Assembly: GCA_041392305.1 (NCBI GenBank)
Contig: JAWKMJ010000019.1
Coordinates: forward strand, 1-64,000
Source of the DNA: JAGQYP01 sp041392305
Lineage (GTDB): Bacteria; Bacteroidota; Bacteroidia; Flavobacteriales_D; Crocinitomicaceae
Length of the DNA: 64,000 nucleotides
Direction: 5' to 3'
In this document: piece by piece, positions 34,211 through 43,359 of the stretch
How the letters are laid out: each line of letters starts with the position of its first letter
Numbering within the stretch: position 1 is the first letter of the stretch
Position numbers and translations under genes: made by a program
Notes under the pieces: generated by a model
Databases searched by the model: none
The model's input: only the letters and a program-made list of their open reading frames with translations
What the model was told of the DNA's origin: nothing

Positions 34211-35635
34211 TTAATCGATTATTGTTGTCAGATAATGTGCAAAAGACAACAGGTTTTTTTCATCAAAGTGATCTGCCATTAATTGCATTCCGTAAGGCAA
34301 ATTATTAGAACTATGAGTTTTAAACGGAATAGAGATCGATGGATTGCCCGAAAGGTTAGAATGTACCGTATAAATATCTTGTAAATACATGGTAATTGGA
34401 TCCTTCACGGCATTCTTTTCAAAAGCTGTGGATGGCGTAGTTGGCCCAATTAACATATCAAAATCCCTAAAGATCTCATTCGTTTTATTTTGGATCAGTC
34501 TTCTAACTTTTTGGCCTTTGGAATAATAGGCATCGTAGAATCCGTGGGATAAAACGAAAGTTCCAGTCATGATTCTTCTTTGTACTTCCGGACCAAATCC
34601 TTCCGAGCGTGAAAGTTTATAGATTTCATCAATCCCTTCTGCGTTTTTAGACTGGTATCCGTAATGGACTCCATCGAATCGGGATAAATTTGATGATGCT
34701 TCGGCAGTAGTTAAAACGTAATAGGTAGGAACCAATTTATCCAAATAAGGGAAAGAAACTTCCTCAACTTCAAATCCTTTGGCCTTCAGTTTTTCAATCA
34801 GTTCAAGACAATTTGCCTTTATTTCCGAATCCAACCCTTCATCTTCCATGATTTCTTTGATATAGGCAATCCGCTTCACATCATGCTTACTTAAATCCGA
34901 AAGATCTGGAACTGATTTTAAAGAAAGAGTACTATCAAATTCGTCTTTCCCACACATGATTTCAGTAACCAAAGCCGCGTCATCAATAGAATTTGAAAAT
35001 GGTCCAATTTGATCAAAAGAGGAGGCATAGGCGATTAATCCATATCTCGAAATTCGTCCGTATGTAGGTTTCAAACCAACAGTACCAGTAAAAGATGCAG
35101 GTTGTCTGATTGATCCTCCTGTATCCGACCCTAAAGCCACATGACACATTCCAGCACCCACTGCAACCGCACTTCCTCCTGATGATCCACCTGGAACATA
35201 ATTTTCATTCAAATGATTAGAAACACTTCCAAATGCAGAATTTTCATTAGAAGATCCCATGGCGAATTCATCGCAATTTAGTCTACCAATAATGATAGCG
35301 TCTTCAGCTAAAAGGCGCTCAACAGCTGTAGCTGTAAACTGGGATTCAAATCCTTCTAAGATTTTAGAAGATGCAGAAAATTTGTGGTTTTTATAGGCAA
35401 TGTTGTCTTTCAATCCGATCACCATCCCAGCTAGTTTACCATGGGTTCCAGCTTTGATTTTTTGATCGATTTCTTTTGCCCTAACTTTCGCTTCCTCTCC
35501 GTAAACCTCAAGGAAAGCGTTCAAATGCTGATTAGAGGCAATTTTATCCAAAAAGGAATTAACAGTCTCTTCAACAGAGAGTTCACCCTTGTCAAATAAC
35601 TCCTTTTGACTTGAAAAAGAACTATTTCGAATCAA
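34211..35635 (-). CDS. gatA: Asp-tRNA(Asn)/Glu-tRNA(Gln) amidotransferase subunit A
   Basis: 474 residues. The amidase signature has the Ser-cisSer-Lys triad Lys76 (MVIGLKDN), Ser151 (GGSSGGSA) and Ser175 (DTGGSIRQP). GatA releases ammonia from glutamine for the GatCAB complex, which converts misacylated tRNA. Start is TTG at 35635, in the same stop+TTTTG arrangement as the mltD-like gene. It lies between tatA and the mltD-like gene. Confidence 0.92.
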   Translation of the reverse strand: MIRNSSFSSQKELFDKGELSVEETVNSFLDKIASNQHLNAFLEVYGEEAKVRAKEIDQKIKAGTHGKLAGMVIGLKDNIAYKNHKFSASSKILEGFESQFTATAVERLLAEDAIIIGRLNCDEFAMGSSNENSAFGSVSNHLNENYVPGGSSGGSAVAVGAGMCHVALGSDTGGSIRQPASFTGTVGLKPTYGRISRYGLIAYASSFDQIGPFSNSIDDAALVTEIMCGKDEFDSTLSLKSVPDLSDLSKHDVKRIAYIKEIMEDEGLDSEIKANCLELIEKLKAKGFEVEEVSFPYLDKLVPTYYVLTTAEASSNLSRFDGVHYGYQSKNAEGIDEIYKLSRSEGFGPEVQRRIMTGTFVLSHGFYDAYYSKGQKVRRLIQNKTNEIFRDFDMLIGPTTPSTAFEKNAVKDPITMYLQDIYTVHSNLSGNPSISIPFKTHSSNNLPYGMQLMADHFDEKNLLSFAHYLTTIID

Positions 35636-35637
35636 AA

Positions 35638-35814
35638 TTACTTTGCTTTTTTCTCTTCAGAAGACTCTTCCTCTCCTTTAGAAGCGTCCTTAAATTCCTT
35701 AACGCCTTTACCAAGACCTCTCATTAATTCAGGGATCTTTCTACCTCCGAAAAGTAGTAAAACGATCGCAACGATCAAGATCACCTGCCAAGGACCAAAT
35801 ACTCCTAGTATCAT
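35638..35814 (-). CDS. tatA: Twin-arginine translocase subunit TatA/E
   Basis: 58 residues from the ATG at 35814 (a longer frame back to 35880 adds non-typical residues). MILGVFGPWQVILIVAIVLLLFG, FGGRKIPELMRGLGKGVKEFKD and an acidic Lys-rich tail are the TatA/E layout: one transmembrane helix and one amphipathic helix. It forms the Tat pore. Two bp before the gatA start. Confidence 0.93.
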   Translation of the reverse strand: MILGVFGPWQVILIVAIVLLLFGGRKIPELMRGLGKGVKEFKDASKGEEESSEEKKAK

Positions 35815-35961
35815 ATCTTCATTTATTAATTGAACCGCGAATTTACGAAATTCTGAATGAAAACCAATGCTATTGGCCATACTAATATTTGCTTACACAA
35901 TACGAGTTTCTTCAAAATCAAACCCAACAAAAAGGAAGCATCAAATTAAAATCGAAATGCA

Positions 35962-37885
35962 CTATCTGCTTATTATCATTTTTTTCGTGTGAATTTCATC
36001 TCCTGCTATAAGAGTATAATAATACATCCCCTGACTAAATTCTGAAGTGTTTAATTCAACTTTATGTTGGCCACCCCCCATTGAACCTAAAGGTATTTTT
36101 TTCAGAGTTTTCCCATTTATGTCTTTAATTTCAAGAATGCAATTTTCAGGAGTTTCAAGTATAAATTGAATAGCCGTTTTATCCATGCATGGATTTGGCC
36201 AATTTTGTTCAAGTGAGTGAAGATTGTTTTTGACAATTTCGTCCAATGACTCGATAAAAGTCATTTTCAAAGAAACCATAGCAGGCTCATTGATGAACAA
36301 GTACTGTTGTCCACCTGTATCCCAGATCCATTTCAATCCTAAGTGGTAAGCTTCGTTTCCAGAAGTTGCGAAAATAAGTTCTCCGTCATTATCCTGAATG
36401 TAGAAATACACTTCTTGATCACCACCTGACAATTGAATTTGGTTGTCAAAGAAAATATCTTGAGGTGTTCCCAACAATTGATCGTCTACAGTAAAGGCTT
36501 TAATAGCAACGATACTTCCGTCTACTTCAACAACTGCAGTTGCAGGTGCAAATTGGTTAGATACTTCATCTGCGAATGTAACTCGAATACCATAGATTAC
36601 TTTCGGTTCCAGTGTAAGAAGTCCAAACTGATCCACCAAATGCAGCATAAGCTTCAGTAATTGAGCTATAATCTGTCTCATTACCATATGTAGTCCCTGT
36701 AGCAACTGTTCCAGCAGCTGAATAATACCAGTCAGTAATATCAATATTGAAGTTGAAAGTATCTGCAGTACCCATTGTTTGGTCTGCAGTAGGATATACT
36801 TGGTAAGCATAAGTCCCTTGTGCAGTTGGCATTGCAGCAGAAGCAACGTGTAATGCAGCAGAATTGTTTCCAGCATTGATTGCCTCTCCAGTTGAGTTAG
36901 CTACTATTGTTCCATTTTCAGTAACTGTCAATTTAGCATTCGTCCAGTTATCTCCTCCTTGATTGAACAACCAAGCTGACCAGTTATTTGTAGTTGTTGC
37001 AGCAGCATAAGAAGGAATTTGTTGGAATCCACCAAATGCTCCCCAGTCAGCTACATCTACAGACCATCCTAAAGTATCCAATTCAGCTCTGAATTGCTCA
37101 GTCTCATAAACCGCGATGTCATCAATCATCCACCAATATGCAGTTGGGTTATAAGTACTTCCCTCTGTTCCCATTCTGAATCTAATCTGAACGTTGCTTG
37201 AACCACTAGAAATTGCGCTTGTGATGTTTACATTGTGAATTCTTGTTCCTGAACCAATGTTAATACCTGCATCTGAGTATGTCAAATCGTAAGATGTGAA
37301 GTTGGTAAATCCATTAGTAGTAACGTCTAAATTCAAGTGTGGAGGTACAGATGCACCTGACCAACAACACAATGCATAATTATGATAGAATTTAACCGAT
37401 ACATTCGCATAAGTAGACAAGTCCATCACAGGAGAAACAAACCCTGCGTTTACTGCTTGCTCAGTACCAGCTGTAGGCGCTCCACCACTTCCGTTCAAGA
37501 AATCCACATCCATCATAGCAAAACCATTGGCCTTTGTTGGTGAATTCAAAATAATCGGTGGGTTTTGTCCTCCACTAGTTGCATAATAACCATTTGTTCC
37601 ATCGATGTCCCAAAGTGCAATTTGGTTAGCTGGTGTTCCTGGATTTGCTCCAACTACACCACCTTCTCCATCTACTGTCCACCCGTTAAGACTTCCATTA
37701 AATGGCTCATACATTATGGTATCTCCATAGGCTCTAGAACCTGAAATTACATCCGATCTGTGCATGTATTTCACTCCGTCTCTCTTAGCCTCATTTTTTA
37801 GGGTAGTTGGACCATCAAATGATCTCTGCCCAAAAGATGCAGCTCCAATAAATAAAGCAGGCACCAATAAGTAACTTTTTCTCAT
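35962..37885 (-). pseudogene. Frameshifted T9SS-secreted paralog (broken copy)
   Basis: It copies the 641-residue gene at 38460-40385. The reading frame starting at the ATG 37885 matches that protein almost exactly up to SVWTSYTGTE, then breaks; the remaining frame continues from IYGIRVTFADEV to a sorting domain end KKMIISR at 35962. The copies differ by a one-base insertion near 36601 (TTTCGG here against TTCGTT there). If repaired it would give about 640 residues with signal MRKSYLLVPALFIGAASFGQ. Past EPAMVSL the C-terminal part is clearly divergent from the paralog. A sequencing error cannot be excluded. Confidence 0.75.
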
Positions 37886-37967
37886 AATACAGAATTTTCA
37901 ATAAAATACAGATATTGTTGAATTTCTTAAAGGGAATAAGGTCGAATTTAAACAATATTATACAGCT

Positions 37968-38405
37968 CTAGGAAAGTTGGATAAAAACGTATATTACAAC
38001 CGCAAATCGAACAGCTTTTCCAATCAGAACTAAAAGCATTGTAAACCAAAAATTGACTCTATTGGAGCCCAGCAAAAATACTCCAGCATCTCCAATTATA
38101 GGAACCCAGGAAAAAAGAGCAATCCAAATTCCATATTTTAGAAAGAAACTATGCGTTCGTTGGATGTTTTTTTCCTTAATTCTTAGCTTCTGAAGTGCTT
38201 TTTGGTAGGTGATTAATCGACCTATGCCATAGGTAATAGTGGATCCCAAAGTATTCCCGGAAGTTGCAACAATAAAACAAACAAAGGGATCGTAATGGAC
38301 AAGAAGCATCCCTGTTAAAATGAATTCTGAAGAAAATGGAAGAATTGTGGCGGCCAAAAAGGTGCCTAAAAACAATCCAAGATATCCCAGTTCTATCCAG
38401 TCCAT
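37968..38405 (-). CDS. yqaA: YqaA-like VTT-domain membrane protein
   Basis: 145 residues with four or five helices. TFLAATILPFSSEFILTGML, GNTLGSTITYGIGR, SWVPIIGDAGVFLLG and LIGKAVRFAVVIYV are close to the E. coli YqaA pattern within the DedA/VTT superfamily. Function is uncertain (lipid-linked membrane transport in relatives). The ATG at 38405 directly follows the T-run of a terminator (38406-38432), so expression probably needs readthrough. It lies between the two secreted paralogs. Confidence 0.8.
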   Translation of the reverse strand: MDWIELGYLGLFLGTFLAATILPFSSEFILTGMLLVHYDPFVCFIVATSGNTLGSTITYGIGRLITYQKALQKLRIKEKNIQRTHSFFLKYGIWIALFSWVPIIGDAGVFLLGSNRVNFWFTMLLVLIGKAVRFAVVIYVFIQLS

Positions 38406-38432
38406 AAAAAAACCCCGACGGTTCCGTCGGGG
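38406..38432 (-). terminator. Intrinsic terminator directly before the yqaA-like start
   Basis: CCCCGACG (38413-38420) pairs with CGTCGGGG (38425-38432), with a GTTC loop and a perfect 8-bp stem, then T7 (38412-38406 on the minus strand). It ends the intact secreted paralog and abuts the ATG of the next gene. Confidence 0.9.
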
Positions 38433-38459
38433 CTTCTTTTAATTATTTAGAAAGAATTA

Positions 38460-40385
38460 TTACTTAGTAACAATCATTTTCTTAGTCATTCTAGAATCTC
38501 CAGCAGTAAGTGTGTAGAAATAAATTCCACCTTTAAAGTCACCTGCATTCAATTCAACTTGGTGTTGACCAGCTCCTCTTGATCCAAGATTGATTGTCTT
38601 AACAACTTTACCAGTTACATCAGTAACTTGGAACGAACAATCTTGAGCTTGACCAAGGTTAAATCTGATAAGCGTAGTGTTATCAAATGGGTTTGGCCAG
38701 TTTTGATCCAATGAGTTAATTGAATTCAACTCATTCTCTTCAACAGAAACAAATCCTTCTTGAGTAATCAAAGAAACCATAGCTGGCTCGTTGATGAACA
38801 AGTACTGTTGTCCACCTGTATCCCAGATCCATTTCAAACCTAAGTGGTAAGCTTCGTTTCCAGAAGTTGCGAAAATAAGTTCTCCGTCATTATCCTGAAT
38901 GTAGAAATACACTTCTTGATCACCACCTGACAATTGAATTTGGTTGTCAAAGAAAATATCTTGAGGCATTCCCAACAATTGATCGTCTACAGTAAAGGCT
39001 TTAGTAGCAACGATACTTCCGTCTACTTCAACAACTGCAGTTGCAGGTGCAAATTGGTTAGATACTTCATCTGCGAATGTAACTCGAATACCATCGATTA
39101 CTTCGTTTCCAGTGAAAGAAGTCCAAACTGATCCACCAAATGCAGCATAAGCCTCAGTAATTGAGCTATAATCTGTCTCATTTCCATAAGCATCTCCATT
39201 CGCTACTGTTCCAGCAGCCGAGTAGTATTTATCAGTAATATCAATATTGAAGTTGAAAGTATCTGCAGTTCCCATTGTTTGGTCTGCAGTAGGGTATACT
39301 TGGTAAGCATAAGTCCCTTGTGCAGTTGGCATTGCAGCAGAAGCAACGTGTAATGCAGCAGAATTGTTTCCAGCATTGATTGCCTCTCCAGTTGAGTTAG
39401 CTACTATTGTTCCATTTTCAGTAACTGTCAATTTAGCATTCGTCCAGTTATCTCCTCCTTGGTTGAACAACCAAGCTGACCAGTTATTTGTAGTTGTTGC
39501 AGCAGCATAAGAAGGAATTTGTTGGAATCCACCAAATGCTCCCCAATCAGCTACATCTACAGACCATCCTAAAGTATCCAATTCAGCTCTGAATTGCTCA
39601 GTCTCATAAACCGCGATGTCATCAATCATCCACCAATATGCAGTTGGGTTATAAGTACTTCCCTCTGTTCCCATTCTGAATCTAATCTGAACGTTGCTTG
39701 GACCACTAGAAATCGCGCTTGTGATGTTTACATTGTGAATTCTTGTTCCTGAACCAATGTTAATACCTGCATCTGAGTATGTCAAATCGTAAGATGTGAA
39801 GTTGGTAAATCCATTAGTAGATACGTCTAAATTCAAGTGTGGAGGTACAGATGCACCTGACCAACAACACAATGCATAATTATGATAGAATTTAACCGAT
39901 ACATTCCCATAAGTAGACAAGTTCATCACAGGAGAAACAAACCCTGCGTTTACTGCTTGCTCAGTACCAGCTGTAGGCGCTCCACCATTTCCGTTCAAGA
40001 AATCCACATCCATCATAGCAAAACCATTTGCCTTTGTTGGTGAATTCAAAATGATTGGTGGGTTTTGTCCTCCACTAGTTGCATAATAACCATTTGTTCC
40101 ATCGATGTCCCAAAGTGCAATTTGGTTAGCTGGCGTTCCTGGATTTGCTCCAACTACACCACCTTCTCCATCTACTGTCCACCCGTTAAGACTTCCATTA
40201 AATGGCTCATACATTATGGTATCTCCATAGGCTCTAGAACCTGAAATTACATCCGATCTGTGCATGTATTTCACTCCGTCTCTCTTAGCCTCATTTTTTA
40301 GGGTAGTTGGACCATCAAATGATCTCTGCCCAAAAGATGCAGCTCCAATAAATAAAGCAGGCACCAATAAGTAACTTTTTCTCAT
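38460..40385 (-). CDS. T9SS-secreted protein, intact paralog
   Basis: 641 residues. Signal peptide MRKSYLLVPALFIGAASFGQ. A domain (about 55-280) with IMYEPFNGSLNGW, NGFAMMDVDFLNG and YWWMIDDIAVYE resembles the choice-of-anchor/MAM-like exported domains of Bacteroidota. The end has NWPNPFDNTTLIRF and a KKMIVTK tail, a type A T9SS sorting domain. It should be surface-displayed or released. The near-identical broken copy is at 35962-37885; the identity ends near 38769. Followed by a strong terminator. Confidence 0.85.
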   Translation of the reverse strand: MRKSYLLVPALFIGAASFGQRSFDGPTTLKNEAKRDGVKYMHRSDVISGSRAYGDTIMYEPFNGSLNGWTVDGEGGVVGANPGTPANQIALWDIDGTNGYYATSGGQNPPIILNSPTKANGFAMMDVDFLNGNGGAPTAGTEQAVNAGFVSPVMNLSTYGNVSVKFYHNYALCCWSGASVPPHLNLDVSTNGFTNFTSYDLTYSDAGINIGSGTRIHNVNITSAISSGPSNVQIRFRMGTEGSTYNPTAYWWMIDDIAVYETEQFRAELDTLGWSVDVADWGAFGGFQQIPSYAAATTTNNWSAWLFNQGGDNWTNAKLTVTENGTIVANSTGEAINAGNNSAALHVASAAMPTAQGTYAYQVYPTADQTMGTADTFNFNIDITDKYYSAAGTVANGDAYGNETDYSSITEAYAAFGGSVWTSFTGNEVIDGIRVTFADEVSNQFAPATAVVEVDGSIVATKAFTVDDQLLGMPQDIFFDNQIQLSGGDQEVYFYIQDNDGELIFATSGNEAYHLGLKWIWDTGGQQYLFINEPAMVSLITQEGFVSVEENELNSINSLDQNWPNPFDNTTLIRFNLGQAQDCSFQVTDVTGKVVKTINLGSRGAGQHQVELNAGDFKGGIYFYTLTAGDSRMTKKMIVTK

Positions 40386-40511
40386 AATACAGAATTTAAT
40401 TAATTTTTAACCTCCGCAATATATGAAAATTTTCAGTAAAACAAGAAACAGATTTCATGCTTATTGATTAAAATGTTGATTTTATTTACTCATTGACAAA
40501 AATCTGTTAAA

Positions 40512-41294
40512 TCATTTAATATCATTGAGAAATCCAAACATAGATCTTGTGGTATTGATGAACTCAAAATTTAATGAAACAGAAGAAATTCCTTCCATTT
40601 GTTGTTCCATTTCTAGGATAGATTCTCCGACTGGATTCACTACTTTGGAATCTCCAGAGTATGCATTATTATTCCCATCTAATCCAGTTCTATTGACACC
40701 TATGCAGTAAGATAAATTCTCTATCGCTCTTGCCTCGAGTAACTTTTTCCAGTGTTCAATCCTTTTCTCAGGCCAGTTGGCTACATAAACAAGAATTTCG
40801 TACTCAGGGATCCCTTCTTGCATTTTTATTCTAGACAACTCAGGAAATCTCAAATCATAACAAATTAATGGTAATATTTTCCATCCATTGAATTCAAAAA
40901 TATGTCTTTCATTTCCTGGTGTGAATTTTTTATTTTCACCTGCTAAAGAAAACAAATAATTCTTATTGTACCATCCTAGTAATTTTCCATCCGAAACAAA
41001 AACCAATCGATTGAAATAATGCCCACCTTCCTCAATGATTAGTGAAGTTATAATGCCTATCTCAAGGCTTTTAGATTTATCAATCAACCAATCCAAAGAA
41101 GAGCTTTCGCCCCAAATATCTGCATTTCTCTCGGGTTGAGTTGTAAAACCAGTATTAAACATTTCCGGAAGAACGAGTAGTCCTCTTTTAATTATGTTTG
41201 CTTCCTCAATAAGATAATTGAGGTGTTCTATATTCGCTTGTTTATCTTCCCAAAATTGATTGACCTGAGCTAAATAGACTGTTAAATCTGACAT
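40512..41294 (-). CDS. Nitrilase-superfamily omega-amidase (YafV-like)
   Basis: 260 residues with the carbon-nitrogen hydrolase triad Glu44 (LVLPEMFNTGF), Lys111 (YNKNYLF) and Cys145 (LICYDLRFPE). EMFNTGF and the short length resemble the omega-amidase YafV. It would hydrolyse alpha-ketoglutaramate or alpha-ketosuccinamate to the acid and ammonia. The gene overlaps the upstream aminotransferase by 13 bp, and such enzyme pairs work together in glutamine/methionine transamination. Confidence 0.85.
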   Translation of the reverse strand: MSDLTVYLAQVNQFWEDKQANIEHLNYLIEEANIIKRGLLVLPEMFNTGFTTQPERNADIWGESSSLDWLIDKSKSLEIGIITSLIIEEGGHYFNRLVFVSDGKLLGWYNKNYLFSLAGENKKFTPGNERHIFEFNGWKILPLICYDLRFPELSRIKMQEGIPEYEILVYVANWPEKRIEHWKKLLEARAIENLSYCIGVNRTGLDGNNNAYSGDSKVVNPVGESILEMEQQMEGISSVSLNFEFINTTRSMFGFLNDIK

Positions 41295-42394
41295 AAAACC
41301 CTCCCTGCTTTAATTAATGATTCATCATCCTTTCCAAAACAAAACCTTAATATTTTATGGTCAGAATCGTCTTCATAAAAACCAGAAACCGGTATCGATG
41401 CTACACCAAACTCCTGGATCAATTTTAACGCCATATTATCATCAGATTCATTACTTATTTGTGAATAATCCAATAACTGAAAATAGGTCCCGCCTGTTGG
41501 TAGTATTTTAAACCGAGAACTGGCTATCTGACTCAAAAAAAGTTCCTTTTTATCCAAAAAGAATTTAGATAAGTTTTCTATTTCGTTCAACGAAATATAG
41601 CGTGAAATGACTTCTTGACTAAAACTATTGACTGAAAATACATTGTATTGATGTATTTGTACTATTTGACTTAAAAGATTTTCTTCTGCAACGATATATC
41701 CAATTTTCCAACCTGTTATATGCAGCGTTTTACCAAAACTAGAAACAATTATCGCTTTCTTTTTCAGCTGCTCTCTTTCGTTCAGGCTCAGATGCTTTTG
41801 AAAGCTTATATTTTCATAAACCTCATCAGAAAGAATTATTAGATTTGGATGCCTCTGTACAATAGATTCCAGTTGATCTAAATCATAATTCGAGAGTGTT
41901 GCGCCAGATGGGTTGTGGGGATTATTCAGAATTATCATTTTTGTTTTTGAAGAAACCTTGGCTTTCAATTCGTCCCAATCAATTTTAAAATCAGGAAAAG
42001 TCAAATTTATTCGGATTGGTTTTGCCCCTCGTACTATTATCGGAGTCACGTAACAGTCATAAGCTGGATCAAAAATAATTACTTCATCCTTTTGTTCTAC
42101 AAGTGCGGTGATTGCAGTAAAAATAGCTTGAGTCGCCCCGGCAGTAACTAAAACATTTGAAGGTGAAATTTCTCGACCATAAAAATGTCTTGTTAGAAGT
42201 TGAATTTTCTCAATTAAATTCGGATTCCCTTTCATTGGGGCATATTGATGAATTTTCTCATGAGCTGTTTCCTTAATGATTTCAACCATCTCTGGATCTG
42301 GGTCGAAATTGGGGAATCCCTGACCTAAGTTAATAGCGTTATACTGTTGGGAAAGTCTCGAGATTGTAGTAAAAATAGTTTCCTTTTTTTCCAT
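41282..42394 (-). CDS. PLP aminotransferase, YbdL/methionine aminotransferase-like
   Basis: 370 residues of fold-type I. INLGQGFPNF, NNPHNPSGATL and SSFGKTLHITGWKIGY, with Lys222 as the PLP Schiff-base lysine, are class I motifs, and the family resembles YbdL/KAT-type methionine or glutamine aminotransferase. Overlap with the omega-amidase gene suggests a methionine salvage role, with ketomethylthiobutyrate as acceptor. That substrate is inferred. Confidence 0.85.
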   Translation of the reverse strand: MEKKETIFTTISRLSQQYNAINLGQGFPNFDPDPEMVEIIKETAHEKIHQYAPMKGNPNLIEKIQLLTRHFYGREISPSNVLVTAGATQAIFTAITALVEQKDEVIIFDPAYDCYVTPIIVRGAKPIRINLTFPDFKIDWDELKAKVSSKTKMIILNNPHNPSGATLSNYDLDQLESIVQRHPNLIILSDEVYENISFQKHLSLNEREQLKKKAIIVSSFGKTLHITGWKIGYIVAEENLLSQIVQIHQYNVFSVNSFSQEVISRYISLNEIENLSKFFLDKKELFLSQIASSRFKILPTGGTYFQLLDYSQISNESDDNMALKLIQEFGVASIPVSGFYEDDSDHKILRFCFGKDDESLIKAGRVLCQI

Positions 42395-42434
42395 AGATCT
42401 AAATGTACTAAAAAGGATCCCTGATTAGCTTCTT

Positions 42435-43358
42435 TTATTGATCCAATTTTGCGTTGGTCTCCGTTGAGGATTTGTATTTCGCAAAATGCACTCTTAACAT
42501 GATTTCATGAGTACCTGAACTCACGCGTTTGAGGTCATTAAAATCATAATCATAGGAATACCCAATGGAGATTCGATCCTTGATTTTATATCCCAACATA
42601 GCTGTCCAAGCGTGCTTCATGCGATATCCAATACCAAACCATAATTGCTCCTTCCATATTACTCTAGCAAATACATCCAACTTTATGGGAGCAGGAATAA
42701 TTAGTTTTAACATAAACGATGGTTCCAATTGCCAATCTTCATGTAATCTGAAAGCATAAGCTCCATTGAAAAAATAATGATCCTCCATAACAGATAAGGT
42801 TTTGGATGAATCTTGCCAAAACCGCATTTTATTTTGAAATAGCTGCGGAGCGGAAAAACCAAAATACCAATTGTCTCCATACAATACAAGACCAGCTTTA
42901 GCGTCGAAATTATTTGTTGCAATACGTCCACTGTTGAGTAAAGGATCATTAGGATCTTTGATTGTCACCTTATCTCCATCCACTACCCACTGAGAAAATC
43001 CTATTGAAATACCCAATGACAATTTTACTTTTTCGTGTAATTTGATGTGATATGCGTAAGAAGCTTGAGCTCCGATCCTTCTGGTAGGCCCAACCATATC
43101 AACATAAACCAATCCTCCCATTCCCATTTTTAAATTTTTAAATGGGCCTTCCGCCGTGAAGGTAAAAGTTCTTGGAGCATCCGTTACACCAGACCATTGA
43201 TAGCGTTGATTGAATGTGGCATTCCAATTTGGCTTAAACCCACCAAAAGCAGGATTTATTGCATACAAATTAAATAGATATTGAGTATACTGTGGCAGTT
43301 GCTGTGAATATGAATTCCCACCAATCAAAAGGAGTAATATAATCAGTATTCTCTTCAT
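42435..43358 (-). CDS. PorP/SprF-family outer-membrane protein (partner of the giant adhesin)
   Basis: 307 residues. Signal peptide MKRILIILLLLIGGNSYSQ and then QLPQYTQYLFNLYAINPAFGG, the PorP/SprF N-terminus. The rest is an outer-membrane barrel with GIGYRMKHAWTAMLGYKI near the C-terminus. It starts 1 bp after the adhesin gene. In Flavobacterium johnsoniae, SprF is needed for SprB export, so it is likely the dedicated partner of the 2965-residue protein. Confidence 0.88.
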   Translation of the reverse strand: MKRILIILLLLIGGNSYSQQLPQYTQYLFNLYAINPAFGGFKPNWNATFNQRYQWSGVTDAPRTFTFTAEGPFKNLKMGMGGLVYVDMVGPTRRIGAQASYAYHIKLHEKVKLSLGISIGFSQWVVDGDKVTIKDPNDPLLNSGRIATNNFDAKAGLVLYGDNWYFGFSAPQLFQNKMRFWQDSSKTLSVMEDHYFFNGAYAFRLHEDWQLEPSFMLKLIIPAPIKLDVFARVIWKEQLWFGIGYRMKHAWTAMLGYKIKDRISIGYSYDYDFNDLKRVSSGTHEIMLRVHFAKYKSSTETNAKLDQ

Positions 43359-43359
43359 T

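Noticed and set aside
36595..36610. Programmed frameshift in the duplicated secreted gene
   Set aside because: No slippery heptamer or downstream stimulator seen; a simple insertion relative to the paralog explains it.
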